Source of the DNA: Zoroaster sp. YZ-2022
Lineage: Eukaryota; Echinodermata; Asteroidea; Forcipulatida; Zoroasteridae
NCBI GenBank assembly: GCA_029582265.1
Contig: CM055819.1
Location: 25,062,715-25,126,714, forward strand
DNA length: 64,000 bases
Direction of reading: 5' to 3'
The notes under the pieces are model-generated. The model was not told the DNA's origin. It did not search any database and was given only the letters and a program-made list of their open reading frames with translations. The position numbers were made by a program, and so were the translations under genes. Each line of letters starts with the position of its first letter. Positions within the stretch are counted from its first letter, which is position 1. This document shows, piece after piece, positions 1 to 10,312 of this stretch.

Positions 1-2614
1 TACTTTCCTCACTTTGGCATAATCGCACCTGATGAGTCAGGGCTGGGGGCATATCTATCCCTGCATCTGGAGTTCCCCCACAGCTGATCCGAACTGCACA
101 TGAAGAAAGTTCGACACTTTGGCCATCCAGTACATCAGTGGGTCCTTTGGGCGGCTTGGGTGGTTGTCTAGACAGAGCATCAGGGGCTTGGTTGGTCTTA
201 CCCTGCCTATACTTCAACTCAAAATCGAAGGCCGAGAGCTGTTGCACCCATCGAAGCTCGGTAGAACTCAAATTTGCAGTGTTTATGTATCTCAGGGGGT
301 TGTGGTCGACATATATAACACACTTATTACCGAAGAGATAGTCTTTGAATGGCCCACATACAGCCCAACGAACAGCCAACAGTTCCAACTTAAATGCAGA
401 GTAGTTTCGATCATTCCTCTCAGCCGGTCGCAAGGATCTTGATGCATATGCAATCACCGCCTTTGTCCCATCTTCATGTAGTTGCGACAAGACAGCACCC
501 AACCCAGCAGTACTCGCATCCGTCTCAACAACGAATGGCCGAGAGAAATCTGCAAACCGGAGGACTGGACCCTGTGTGAGTTTTGCCTTCAGAATTTGGA
601 ATGCCGAAACAGCTTGCTCATTGAGACTTATCTCTGCATGCTTGGTTCCTGTTCTGGCTCTACCTTTCGTGGAGGTTCCCTTTAGATAAGCAAATAAGGG
701 TGATGCAACAACTGAGTACTGCCTGATGAATTTTCTGAAGAATCCTGCAAAGCCCAGAAATGAGCGGAGCTGGTTGACAGTGGTAGGCTGTGGCCAATCT
801 TTCACTACTTTGACCTTGTCGGGGTCAGGTTTCACTCCCTCTCCAGCAACAACCAGATGTCCCAAGTATTTCACCTCGGTCTTGAAGAAAGAACATTTGG
901 TTGGTTTTACCTTCAAACCATATTTCTGCAGCCTGGAGAATACAAGCTCAACCCTCTTCAGGTGTTCATCGACGGTGTCCGAGTATATGATGATATCGTC
1001 TAAATATATTAGAAGACTCTCCAGAGCCTGATCTCCAAAACACCGCAGCATCAGCCTCTGAAATGTTGCAGGACTATTACACAGGCCAAAAGGCATTCGT
1101 GTGTATTCCCATAGACCAAACGGTGCGATGAAGGCCGTCTTCTGTATATCGTCTTCTGCCATAGCGACCTGGTAGAACCCAGAAGTAAGATCCAGCACAC
1201 TGAAATACTTGGCTTTTCCCAGTGCCTGTAGTGATTCATCGATACGGGGCAATGGGAATGAATTCTGGTGTGTTACAGCATTCAATCTCCGATAGTCAAC
1301 GCAGAGCCTGATGGATTGGTCCCTGTTGCGTACAACTACGATAGGGGAAGCCCAAGGGCTTGTACTCTCACGAATAACACCAGCATCCAAAAGTTCCTGT
1401 ATGTGTCGTCTAACCTCCTGATACTGAGAAGGGGGAATAGACCTATATCGCTGTCTAATCGGAGGGGAATCACCTGCGTCGATCTGGTGCTTGATGACAT
1501 CTGTGTACCCCAGGTCCCTATCACCCTTAGAGAATATGCTATCATAAGTCCTCAATAGTTTCAAGAATTTTCCTTGGTCTTCTACAGCGAGTCCCACTCC
1601 CATCTCTACGGCTGGCACTTCTGATGGGTCTGTCTCTTTGGTGGATGCCATCGAAGAACAGTTAGCAGTTAAATGTTTAGTCGGCTCTGTAGTGGGTGGT
1701 GCCATACTCTCGCCAGTGTTGCTAACATCAGCCTGTTCTCCGTGGTAGAGAGTACCAACACAGGAGTGACCCGGGATGAGGATGTCACTGTCAGTTTCAT
1801 TTGTTAGTGCAAGTGTAAATCTACCCCCTGATACTTTGACGAGACATCTCCCGATCTGGACTGAACTAGGTAGATTAGATGATTCCTCAGTCTCAAGTAC
1901 AGCATGGTAGTCCATATTGTCTGGTGCAGGCCGGGCTGATGCCTGTAAGACAACAATCTGTCGAGCAGGAATGATGATTGGTGAACTCCGGTGTAAGTAT
2001 GCATGGCTTATGGGCCCATCTATCATTGCAAACTGCAGTCGTTTCTTTACAATCTTCATCGTTTTCTCCCATACTGGACCTGGTCCGGAGGTGGAAAGTC
2101 TTTGGAGATACTCTGTCCCCTTGGTTGCGGTCAACTGTTCCCAACATTCACTCAAAACATTCATCCCCAGGATACAAGGCATGGGATTTGTCCGTTCACC
2201 TAGTGCTTCCTTAATGACAAGGATTATTCTGGAGGGAATGGTGACACCCATGGCAACGACATCTGTCTCAAAGCAACCCACATACTTGATATTCGAACCA
2301 TCGGCTGACAGCAACCTGAAATATTCTGGAATGTCCCGTAAACAGTTTTTCTCTCCTTTCAAATAGTTGTTGTAGTACCCCTCTGTTACAGTTGTCACCA
2401 TGGATCCAGTGTCCAATAAGCACGAAACTCGTCTCCCACTCAACACTATATCCACTCCGAAGCAATCAGCTACTGCTTTGCCAATGAATAAGTCGTCTGA
2501 GGGAGGGGAGCCATCCTGTTCCCCCCTGACTGCTTGGCTCCATGCAGCTGGGATTGTTGGTTTCCCGAATGGTCTACATTTGAACATTGCCACACACGTC
2601 CAGTAGCTTGGTTT
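1..2614 (-). CDS. pol: Ty3/gypsy pol polyprotein (protease, RT, RNase H), partial
   Basis: One uninterrupted frame runs from a stop at 2615-2617 to the window edge. It starts 145 nt inside the end of gag, in the -1 frame, a usual gypsy gag-pol arrangement. An aspartic protease motif LLDTGS lies near 2405-2425. Reverse transcriptase follows with SPWASPIVVV, LCVDYRRLN, the FGL.N.P motif and the catalytic YLDD at 995-1006. The RNase H region has ETDAS, ELLAVRWAV and YVDHNPL, then an APDALSR segment near 170 that normally precedes integrase. It would make the enzymes for reverse transcription and processing of the element. No inactivating change is visible in the part shown. Confidence 0.93.
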
Positions 2615-3945
2615 CTATGCTGGTCCCTTGACTGATCATGTAGGTAGTTGTTACTGGGATGGCCATATCGGGGCATCGGGCACTGACGAGCAAAATGCCC
2701 TGGCTGGTGGCAGTTGTAACACAAGACATCTCGGTACATTGGTGGGCTTTGCGGTACCCCTGAGTGGCACAAGTTTATGGGTGCTGACATCTGGTTTGGT
2801 TGAGTCGTCACAGTACGTTGCCCCTTGCGATGAATACTGGTTGAAAGTTGGCAGGCGATTTGACTGACCAGCCTCATATGATGTTTGTGATGTGTAGGTC
2901 TGTTCCCCCCGATTTGGCCATGATGATGTCAATAAAGTCTGCACCGACTCGGTCAGTGACTGGACCTGTTTCTCTAAGTCGAGGTAGCGGTCGTCCTCCT
3001 TCACGCCCACTGCCGCAATGTGGTGAGTTTTGCTGACCCTAGTGCGGGCATTCTCTCTCTCCTCTCTCTTGATCACCCATTTTTGAGTTCCATGAACGTC
3101 ATCGACGGGGTCCTATCCAGGAGGTCACGACAGGAGCATCGTAACCCCTCATGATCAAGTCCATCAACGAATTGTTCCTTCAGTAGTGTGTCCGGTTCTT
3201 TGTAGAGCTCTGGGTCCTTTTTCTGTAGTCTGGTGAAGAGATGCTGTAAGGTTACGGAATAGTCCCTTACTGACTCACCAACATTTTGACGGCGACCAAG
3301 CAGTTTTCTCTGCAGTTCGCTACTGGTGAGAGTTTCAGCATATGACTCCTTCAGATATGTTAAAATATCTTCTGCCTCAGCTCCTGTAGCTAGAAGTGAC
3401 CTGGCCTTGACTTTGGGTCCCCCACGCAGGGACTCTATGAGGAATTGTCCCCTCTGCGACTTGGGGATACTATATCGTTCAAAGGCGTGTCGAATGGAAG
3501 TGACAAACTCATCAACAGGCGTGGCTTTACCTCCATAGTCCTCTGAACCCCCAAAAATTGGAACCTTCCGCTCTGGGGCCATCACTACTGTTGGCGCCTG
3601 CTCCACCTTTTTCTCTGGTTTTCCGCGCAGGATTGGTGCGTAAACTCGGTCCCCCCATCCTCCGGCTGGTGGTAAGATCATGTCATCTAAGTGTGGCAGA
3701 ATAACTTCTTCTCCATCAATTTCGACCGACAACCCAGTCGCACTCACAAAGTAGTCCCGAAGTGTCTGTGCAGGTAATTTCGACTCTACCAGGGAAAACC
3801 GCAAGGTTTTCTCTGTGTTGTGTTTGACCCGGACGCTTGACGCCATCTTTACGTAGTGTACAGTCACCAGCTCTGTGGTGTTTTCTGCAGAACAGTCGGA
3901 CGATGATGGTACACCAGGAGTGCTATGCTCCATGCTACTGGTCAC
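2470..3945 (-). pseudogene. gag: Ty3/gypsy gag, frameshifted
   Basis: Gag is the structural protein that packages element RNA. The frame starting at 3945 runs 290 residues with a capsid-like region, then stops at 3073 in a MELKNG context. The following sequence (about 3085 to 2830) continues as a charged coiled-coil-like segment in the -1 frame. The first frame then resumes with a CCHC zinc knuckle, CYNCHQPGHFARQC, near 2700, ending at 2470. The two shifts cancel each other. The first falls in a run of A residues, so a sequencing error is possible as well as mutation. A programmed shift is less likely because the return shift would also be needed. Confidence 0.8.
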
Positions 3946-3988
3946 AACGCACCAGAACTTAATTCTGAATTGAGTTGTTATACACCAA

Positions 3989-4005
3989 TCCCACTTCTGA
4001 CACCA
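3989..4005 (-). other. Retroelement primer-binding site
   Basis: On the minus strand the sequence TGGTGTCAGAAGTGGG begins at 4005, immediately after the inferred LTR end. The leading TGG matches the CCA tail of a tRNA, so this is where minus-strand DNA synthesis would be primed. The primer tRNA would end in CCCACTTCTGACACCA. Which tRNA that is cannot be stated without a tRNA set from this organism. Confidence 0.65.
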
Positions 4006-4007
4006 TT

Positions 4008-4252
4008 TGTGGGGGCGGGGCTTTGTAGGGAGGCGAGGTATAATAATTTGTCAATGAACAATCATTTCTGCCTGTGGGAGGTTCTAATTGGTTTATTCAA
4101 TTCTGTTTTGGTGGACGGCGAGGCCAGACCAGCACACGGAGTGAGAGCATAAATGGTAACGTCTCACTGCCGCATGGTGGCGCTATGCCCTACCGCCGTC
4201 TCTGTCTCTCCTTGCTTACGCTATTTATAAACATACCTGTGGCATCTCTACA
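4008..4252 (-). repeat. 5' LTR of the gypsy element
   Basis: About 245 bp beginning TGTAGAG and ending CCCCACA on the minus strand, just before the primer-binding site. The outer boundary is fixed by comparison: the flanking repeat matches another copy at 6290-6357 up to the bases TTTCATAG and then stops. A TATA-like TTTATAAATAG lies about 25 bp inside the outer end. The second LTR is outside the window, so LTR identity cannot be measured. Confidence 0.7.
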
Positions 4253-4507
4253 CTATGAAACGATGTCCAATTGCAGCCAAAATTGCTGGATCGATTAGAA
4301 TTCTGCCACGCTGTGTTTTAAATGACTTTTTCACATAGGGGTATGAACGGTTGCCCAATTTGTGAGGCCTCTCTTAGCCACCATACTTTGTATATGGAAA
4401 AGTTGGTCCCGCGTATATATGTATCACGAAGATTACCAAAAAAAAATAAAAAAGGCTCCTCACCGCACCTCACCGATGACCAGAAACCAGAGACTTTTTT
4501 TGGCCTT
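4253..4507 (-). mobile_element. Half of a terminal-inverted-repeat element split by the gypsy insertion
   Basis: This stretch is the inverted counterpart of the element at 5837-6450. It shares the terminal motif (GACCAGAAACCAGAGACTTT followed by TTTTGGCC), the GTATGGTGGCTAAGAGAGGC core and the AGCAATTTTGGCTGCAATTG segment. It stops at the gypsy LTR; the missing half should lie beyond the left edge. It has no reading frame of note, so it is probably non-autonomous. Confidence 0.65.
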
Positions 4508-5060
4508 ACTTCTACTGTTTCTTCATGATGCAAAGGTTCATATCCTACAGAATGTTTAATGAAACACATGACCAATACATGTATATAACACAAGCAGGCA
4601 TTTACATTTACATTTACGTTTAAAATTATTTGTCTCAGAAAACTCAGACAACTGTATAAAATATGCCCCACATTTTGTTCATGTAAAAGTTGTCTTATGG
4701 GCGTCACTAAGTCTCCAACTGTTTCATATCAATTTATATGGATCAGAAGATAATATTTACATGGGGTAGGGGTGACACACAATCAGAAAGTCTACAACTA
4801 ATTCAGTATTTGAATATGGTGCTGTGCCTGTGCACGTAACATAATGGCTTAGACAGTGATTTAGTTCACTTTATTTACAATCCTACAGGGGTACTCTCTT
4901 TGTTTGATTTGGGGTTGCTGTCTTTCTCTTTGCTGCTCGCTCTTTTGATGTATTTTGGATATTGTGCAATTTGTATGTAACTTTGTTGTAAATATGACTT
5001 GTCTGTAAATATATTTTTTAATTAAATGTGAAATTAACAAATCGATGCTTTGCCTGAAAG
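4508..5060. other. AT-rich stretch without recognised features
   Basis: No convincing coding region or known repeat was found. It would lie in the ABCA gene's large intron or in the region after exon 5469-5737. Short minus-strand reading frames at 4318-4707 include polyA-derived and repeat sequence and look like chance. Confidence 0.5.
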
Positions 5061-5290
5061 ACGATTTAAGAAATCAGACACGTTGATGATCAAGGAGGTC
5101 GTGGGTTCGAATCCCGCCCGAGTCGCCTGTGAAGTTTTTTTCCACAGACACTCGGAAAGCACTGAGTATATACAGTGCTATACACACGTCGGTGTAGGGC
5201 AAAATTAAATCAATTGATGAGATCGATCTACTGCGGCAGAATGGCTTGAACGCAGATAAGAAAGCAATGTTCGATCCCATTGCTTAAAAT
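5061..5290 (+). repeat. tRNA-related SINE-like element
   Basis: Contains an RNA polymerase III B-box-like GGGTTCGAATCCC within a T-arm-like segment (GTCGTGGGTTCGAATCCCGC), followed by a body ending in GTAGGGCAAAATTAAATC. The 5' tRNA-like half is decayed. It differs from the (ATT)-tailed SINE family common elsewhere in the window. Confidence 0.5.
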
Positions 5291-5468
5291 GAAATGAACA
5301 ACGTGCGAAAAACGACAACATATAAAAAAAACTGCTTCACAAAATTCCATATGGGTTGTCTTATAGGGCGTGGCTATGTCTCCGACAGCACTTGGGTCAA
5401 TTTGTTAAGACTACAATCACAAGGCCTGCTGGCCTCTGATAAGCTTATCAGATTAACAGATAACGTAC

Positions 5469-5737
5469 TTGATATGTCATCACTGCCATTGGAACCCGAC
5501 ATGTCCACAAATGCTATCTCTGTGGACTGAATTTTCTTGTGAATGTTGTCCGTTGAGCCGTAGTGGGATTGCTTTGTTGGGTTGAGGCTGGAGTGCATGC
5601 TGTTAGAGTGGGTCTGCCCATTCTGCACAAGGCTGATGTGTTCTTTTGGGGTTAGTAGCATACCATCTGGTTCATGGCTTGCTGCTGACGTGTGGCGTAG
5701 TCTGTCCTCCAATGTACTGTCAGAGTTTTCACCGACT
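5469..5737 (-). CDS. ABCA transporter exon: linker after the first ATP-binding domain
   Basis: The acceptor CAG at 5740-5738 joins in phase to the preceding exon (6593-6842) to give EEVFIKVGENSD, the usual end of an ABCA nucleotide-binding domain. About 90 residues of polar, Ser/Thr-rich linker follow (HTSAASHEPDG, SNGSDDIS). A GTACGT donor at 5468 ends the exon in phase 1. In ABCA proteins the second transmembrane domain comes next, but no such exon is visible between here and the left edge. The upstream junction is good; the exon's 3' end is less certain because the frame stays open to 5374. Confidence 0.75.
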
Positions 5738-5836
5738 CTGAAAAGGCAGAAAAGCCTAGAGTATGTTTTCTGTAATGGGTAATTTTGCGCATCTATACTA
5801 TACATGATAAGGATAAAGGATTATGTATACACACTA

Positions 5837-6450
5837 AGGCAAACAAAAAGTCTCCATTTTCTGGTCATAGGTCGGCTTCAAAATCAGTGCAGTGATGCAT
5901 TTTTAATTTTTGGAGGGTAATTTTTAAACTTTGTTGCCAACCAGTGAGTGAAATACGTGATACATGTATACGCGGTTATTGTAACCAGACGAAATTTCCC
6001 ATACACAAAGTATGGTGGACAGCGGCGGCACCAGACCTGTTAAACTGGGGGGGGGGGGCAAGAGGGGGGGACAAGCTTAAATTTAAGGGGGGCAAACATC
6101 AATCTTTAATGTGGTTTTGTACTGCTGAAAAAGCATTGACTTACTATCGGGGAAAAAAATTGGGGGGGGGGGAAAATTGGGGGGCATTTGCCCCCCCCTT
6201 GCCCTTACCCGTAGCGCCGCCGCTGATGGTGGCTAAGAGAGGCCTCACAAATCGGGCAAACGTTCATACCCCTATGAGAAAAAGTGGTTTAAAACACAGC
6301 ACAGCAGAATTCCAATCAATACAGCAATTTTGGCTACAATTGAACATCGTTTCATAGCCAAAAACAAAAACAAACAAAAAAAACTGAAAATGCCGATGTC
6401 TGAGGCGACATGCGTGGAGACCAGAAACAGGAGACTTTTTGTTTTTGGCC
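5837..6450. mobile_element. Terminal-inverted-repeat (MITE-like) element, complete copy
   Basis: The ends are inverted repeats of about 30 bp: AAGGCAAACAAAAAGTCTCC on the left and, inverted, GGCCAAAAACAAAAAGTCTCC on the right, each followed by (T)TTCTGGTC. There is no transposase frame. A second, inverted copy lies at 4253-4507. The element is itself interrupted by a smaller insertion at 6020-6225. It lies in the ABCA intron between exons 6593-6842 and 5469-5737. Confidence 0.72.
6020..6225. mobile_element. hAT-like non-autonomous element nested in the MITE
   Basis: 206 bp bounded by inverted CAGCGGCGGC and GCCGCCGCTG. It is flanked by an imperfect 8-bp target duplication, ATGGTGGA and ATGGTGGC. 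The related copy at 4253-4507 reads straight through TATGGTGGCTAAG without the insert, giving an empty site. The inside is rich in G and C homopolymers. The 8-bp duplication and CAG...CTG ends are typical of the hAT superfamily. Confidence 0.75.
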
Positions 6451-6592
6451 TAACACAATGTATGTGAAATTTTCAGCAAAACAAGATATTGTATTGCTAT
6501 AGCAAATTATTTTTGGGTTCTTTGTTTTTGTACTCGGTAATTCCCAGTGGAATACACTCCTTTTAATACAAATTATATTATTTTCAATTTAC

Positions 6593-6842
6593 TTGATAAA
6601 CACTTCCTCCATGGTGGTGACGGACGCCCCATAGCTAGTTATGCCTAACTTCTCCTTACTGTCTTCAAGACAAGTGAAGAGATCCTCGAATGTGTCTGAT
6701 GCTTCATTGGGCAGGATGAAGGACAGTTCAGCACCCACGTTACTCTCCATGGAAGCGTTAGGGATGTAGGAATGGATCAAGTCTGCCACGCTGTTGACGT
6801 CACAGTGGGGAGATTTGACCATAACCATGTGATAGCCAACAC
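6593..6842 (-). CDS. ABCA transporter exon: C-terminal end of the first ATP-binding domain
   Basis: The exon continues in phase from 8482-8692, starting GVGYHMVMVKSPHC and ending TTMEEVFIK. This is the regulatory subdomain that follows the catalytic core in ABCA proteins. The stretch NVGAELSFILP is a well-conserved ABCA3-type signature. AG acceptor at 6844-6843, GTAAAT donor at 6592. No stop or frameshift is seen. Confidence 0.92.
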
Positions 6843-7231
6843 CTTTGAGGAAACAGAGTCAATAGAGGGGGATAGTTATTCACTGCCCTTCCCTTGACAA
6901 ATTTCTGGCTACATACCTGGTCAACAGACTACCGTTGAATAATTCTTTTTTCTTTTCTTTACGGCAATGACCAACATTTTGGAACACATATCCGTGCATT
7001 CCATGTAAGCACTGCATTCAGCACGTTGGCATTTCAAATAATTACATGCATCATTGATTGGTCTGTTAAGCACTCTACAATGTAGGAAAATTAGATTGTT
7101 TGACGCAGGTCGGCCAAATCCAATTTACCCGTGCACTATCACCAAATGCATTTAAACCTTATGCGCCTTTTAAAACCTATTGCGCCTTGAGCACCAGTTT
7201 GGTGGATACGTGCGCTATATAAGTCCACATT

Positions 7232-7721
7232 GGTAAAACTTGTAGCTTTGCATGGTGAGGAGGAAGTACACTCACTGGCCAAAAGTATTGCAACATGCTC
7301 AAAATAGCACTTTACAAGTAACAGGTGAGATGATCATTTAATCCGATCTCATCGATCGTGTATTACATAATTTCCGAGCAAGAACAGTAAAAAAGAACAT
7401 TGACTTCAAAACACAGGCACTTTCAAGAATTATTGTAACACAGTTCTCCAAACTGAACTTTGGGGATGTTGCAATACTTATGGCCAGTGAGTGTAAGACT
7501 AATTGCGGTGACACCATGTGAAATTCTCAATTGAGTAGTAATTAGTTCTAAAAAGAGCTGGAGGTACAACTCGACGTTTCGATCAGTGTGCTCTGAGGAC
7601 AATCTCCTGAGGACGATCAGAGCACATGATCGAAACGTCGAGTTGTACCTCCAGTTCTTTTCAGAACTAATTACTACTCAATTGAGAATTTCACATGGTG
7701 TCACCGCAATTAGTCTTACTT
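7232..7721. mobile_element. Foldback (long inverted-repeat) element
   Basis: The arms, each about 110 bp, run from GACTAATTGCGGTGACACC through GGTACAACTCGACGTTTCGA to a short centre near 7605-7620 and back. The complete element starts GGTAAAACTTGTAGC at 7232 and is flanked by an 11-bp duplication, AAGTCCACATT (7221-7231 and 7722-7732). A second copy at 26954-27157 has a shortened left arm. No protein is encoded. A transcript of this region could form a long hairpin. Confidence 0.78.
7269..7493. mobile_element. Tc1/mariner-type MITE nested in the foldback element
   Basis: 225 bp with inverted ends CACTCACTGGCCAAAAGTAT and CACTCACTGGCCATAAGTAT, flanked by TA on both sides. The second foldback copy reads AGTAAGACTAATT without interruption at 26990, so it is the empty site. 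TA duplication plus matching ends points to a Tc1/mariner transposase acting in trans. No coding sequence inside. Confidence 0.8.
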
Positions 7722-7750
7722 AAGTCCACATTATTATTATTATTATTATG

Positions 7751-8481
7751 CACTACAAAAAAAGATTCACAAAATAGACAAATTGTGTGCACATTGCAAT
7801 GTGTGCACATCGCAATGGTCTGCGATGTTATAAGCTATCTAGTGTTAGTGTGCTAGTTTTAGAATATTACTAAACCAAATAATAGTCGTAAACTCTGCAT
7901 TCAAATTTCCAGGCACTTAGTTTTGATCAATTCTGATCTATTCTTTATGTGCAATTGGCCTTTTGTCTTTTTAATGCTATTGTATGTATATTTGTAACTT
8001 ATTTTTGTACTGACCTTCGGGTCACGATACTGTGTCATTTTAATAAAATTCTAAATTCTAAATTTAAAGCACAGCCAACCTCAACAGTTATGCAAGCAGT
8101 ATATTTTCCTCATATCTGTCCAAATTTTCAACTGAAGTATAAATATCTTTTCTTTTTTTTCAGAAATGGTGAACAATCTTTGAAATTGAAAATAGGTACA
8201 GAATTGTCAAGCTTATAGGTGTGGACCAGACAATAATTATGATGCTTGCTTTATCTGCAAGTAACACAATGTAGCAGACACTTTTGTCCTGGGATCAGTA
8301 TTCAGGTAAAAAAAATATTGGGAAAGTTCTCTTAGTGAAGAGGAAAAAACCGAGTGTCTTGCTCAAAAGCATCAAGACCAGGATTAGAATTAAATCATGA
8401 ATCTGAAGACACCAGAAATAAATCAGACATGCAAACTACTAAATTCTAGGTCCACTGACCTATTAACTGTGTCCAACCTAC
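7751..8481 (-). other. ABCA intron, no further features seen
   Basis: AT-rich intronic sequence between exons 8482-8692 and 6593-6842. Short reading frames here contain homopolymer runs and show no homology I recognise. Confidence 0.5.
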
Positions 8482-8692
8482 CGTATTTCTTCTTGAGGAA
8501 TAGGGAGGTACCGCAACACTGCAGTTCTCCCTCGGCCATGATCGCGATGCGGTCACCCAGGAGGTCAGCCTCGTCCATGTGGTGAGTGGTCAACAGGATG
8601 GTGCGGCCGTCACGGTGGGTCTCCAGAAGGTCCCAGGTTGACCGACGGGCATCGGGGTCCATACCTGACGTCGGCTCATCCAGCATTACAAC
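8482..8692 (-). CDS. ABCA transporter exon: Walker B, D-loop and H-loop
   Basis: Begins [17 protein letters not shown], which contains the Walker B motif with its catalytic glutamate and the D-loop. It continues through the switch histidine in [19 protein letters not shown] to [17 protein letters not shown]. The [17 protein letters not shown] run is close to vertebrate ABCA3. All catalytic residues are present. AG acceptor at 8694-8693; GT donor at 8481-8480, phase 1. Confidence 0.95.
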
Positions 8693-8959
8693 CTGTTTAC
8701 AGAAGCAATTGAAACAAAAACCAAAGATAGCGTGTCAGGTAAAATTTCACATGTTCGCAAGCTTTCACATTAACTTGAGGTACATGTATGAACCGGCCGT
8801 GAGAAGAAGTCATGAATTTAATTCCTGCCTAAACCTCCCTTGATGAAGAGACTTGTTGCTTCTCTTCATGCACCCAGAGTAAAAATCAGTAAATGTGAGG
8901 GTAGTGATGGACGATGTGTTTGATAGACACAGTAGCACTGAGTACGGCTGCACAGAGCT

Positions 8960-9315
8960 GTAATAATAATAATAATAACTGGATTTATAGAGTGCCAAAA
9001 ACAAGGCGCTTTTACATTATTATCCCTGGTCATTGGGCCAATATCAATCCTTAAACTTTCTCAGCTCCCTGGGGAGTATACAGCCCCGAGCTACCATAGC
9101 GCATCGGAAGCTTTTGTCAACCACAATACAACCTCTACCATCATAGGTACCCATTTATACTCCTGGGTGAAAAGGAGCACTGTACAGTAAAGTGTCTTGC
9201 TGAAGGACACAAGTACCATGGTCACGGCCAGGATTTGAACCCATATTCTGACGACTCAGCCATTAGAACACAAGTCTGATGCGCTAGACTGCTAGACCGC
9301 TCGACCATGGCACCC
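8960..9315 (-). repeat. tRNA-derived SINE, minus orientation
   Basis: Read on the minus strand it has a tRNA-like head (CCATGGTCGAGCGGTCTAGC and a GGTTCAAATCC-type B box), a body with CTCCCCAGGGAGCTGAG, and an (ATT)n tail near 8960-8975. It lies in the ABCA intron. Confidence 0.75.
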
Positions 9316-9320
9316 ATGTA

Positions 9321-9598
9321 CATGGGCGGATCCAGAACATTTTTTAGGGGGGGCTGAGAATCAAAAACAATTATTTTTCAGTACTACAAAAATTACAATG
9401 AAATAATCAAAGGGAGAGAAAAACAAAGCACAGTGCGGGGGAAATGAGAGTGAGTGCGTTCTCCCCTCCCCTCCCCTCCCCTCCCCTCCCCTCCTCTCTC
9501 TCTCTCTCTTTCTCTTTTTTTAATTTATTTAAAAAAAAATTTTTTTAACGATTTTAGGGGGGGGGGGCGCTACAACCCCCCCCCTGGATCCGCCAATG
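9321..9598. mobile_element. GC-rich inverted-repeat DNA element
   Basis: 278 bp ending in 15-bp inverted repeats (CATGGGCGGATCCAG and CTGGATCCGCCAATG), flanked by direct repeats ATGTA at 9316-9320 and 9599-9603. Inside are a CCCCT/CT microsatellite and G/C homopolymers, but no gene. The superfamily is uncertain; a 5-bp duplication does not fit hAT. Confidence 0.62.
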
Positions 9599-9665
9599 AT
9601 GTATACTCCCCAGGGAGCTGAGAATGTTTAAAGGATTGATATTGGCCCAATGACTAGGGGTAATA
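9599..9665 (+). repeat. SINE body fragment
   Basis: GTATACTCCCCAGGGAGCTG and the following bases match the body of the (ATT)-tailed SINE in plus orientation, opposite to the copy at 8960-9315. Head and tail are missing. Confidence 0.6.
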
Positions 9666-9752
9666 TAATATAAAGCATAAAGAGTATCACATCATGATAG
9701 ATCTTGTGCTATATAAGACTCCAATACTATTATAAGTCTGTGTATAAACAAC

Positions 9753-10126
9753 TAGGGCTGTGTGTTTTCGGATATTTTTGGAACCGTATACCCGAAATCA
9801 GGAAACTTCGGATACCCGTTTTCATTTTTGTTGAAAACATGCCTCCAGTGGTGTACAAATACATGTACTGTAAATGATAACAAATTGACTTTTACAACGT
9901 ACAGAGGATACCATACTTAAATCGATCTTTTCTTTATTGGAGTGCAATCTCTTGAATTTAAAAATAATTGTCTGTAAAAGTGTAAACATTACATTGTTCA
10001 AGAGTAACAGATTTTAAAAAGTCGTTTACGGGTAATTGGAACTGGGTAATTGGAACCGAAAAATGGAACCGGGTAATGACCGCTTCGGTCGGGTGTCCGG
10101 ATACCTGGATACCCGGCACAGCCCTA
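9753..10126. mobile_element. hAT-type MITE with perfect 8-bp target duplication
   Basis: 374 bp with inverted ends TAGGGCTGTG and CACAGCCCTA. It is flanked on both sides by TAAACAAC (9745-9752 and 10127-10134). Inside, near-inverted pieces around CGGATACCCG follow the ends. No transposase is encoded. It lies 30 bp from the splice donor of ABCA exon 10157-10312. Confidence 0.85.
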
Positions 10127-10156
10127 TAAACAACACCACTGTGTCAAACTAATTAC

Positions 10157-10312
10157 CTTTGAGTCAGCGATGAGTGCGATGGCAACAGACAGCTTACGTT
10201 TCATCCCACCAGACAGAGACTTAGAGTACTGTTTTCTCTTGTCTTGTAACCCTATAGATTCTATGTAATGCTCTGTCTCTTTCTTCACCTCTGAGGATGT
10301 CAGTCCTTTCAT
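10157..10312 (-). CDS. ABCA transporter exon: signature-motif segment
   Basis: 52 residues, phase 0 at both ends, from MKGLTSSEVKKE to IALIADSK. It includes the ABC signature LSGGMKRKLSVAIALI. The pieces before and after match the ABCA3-type helical subdomain in order. Acceptor CAG at 10315-10313, donor GTAATT at 10156. Confidence 0.95.

Larger units (their letters stand above)
1..4252 (-). mobile_element. Ty3/gypsy LTR retrotransposon, 5' part
   Basis: Reading the minus strand from 4252 to the left edge gives, in order, an LTR, a primer-binding site, gag with a CCHC zinc knuckle, and a pol frame with protease, reverse transcriptase and RNase H. This order and the LTR-type structure are those of Ty3/gypsy elements. 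Integrase and the 3' LTR lie beyond the window. The element sits inside an older inverted-repeat element (4253-4507) whose sequence stops abruptly at the LTR. Pol is fully open over about 870 codons, suggesting a fairly young insertion, but gag carries two compensating frameshifts. Confidence 0.92.
7180..7750 (+). repeat. SINE 3' tail interrupted by a foldback element
   Basis: The segment 7180-7231 is the family's 3' end (GCGCCTTGAGCACCAG, then GCGCTATATAAGTCCACATT). The sequence resumes at 7722 with AAGTCCACATT and the (ATT)n tail. The 490 bp between them is an inserted element, so AAGTCCACATT is the target duplication. Only the tail of the SINE remains here. Confidence 0.7.
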
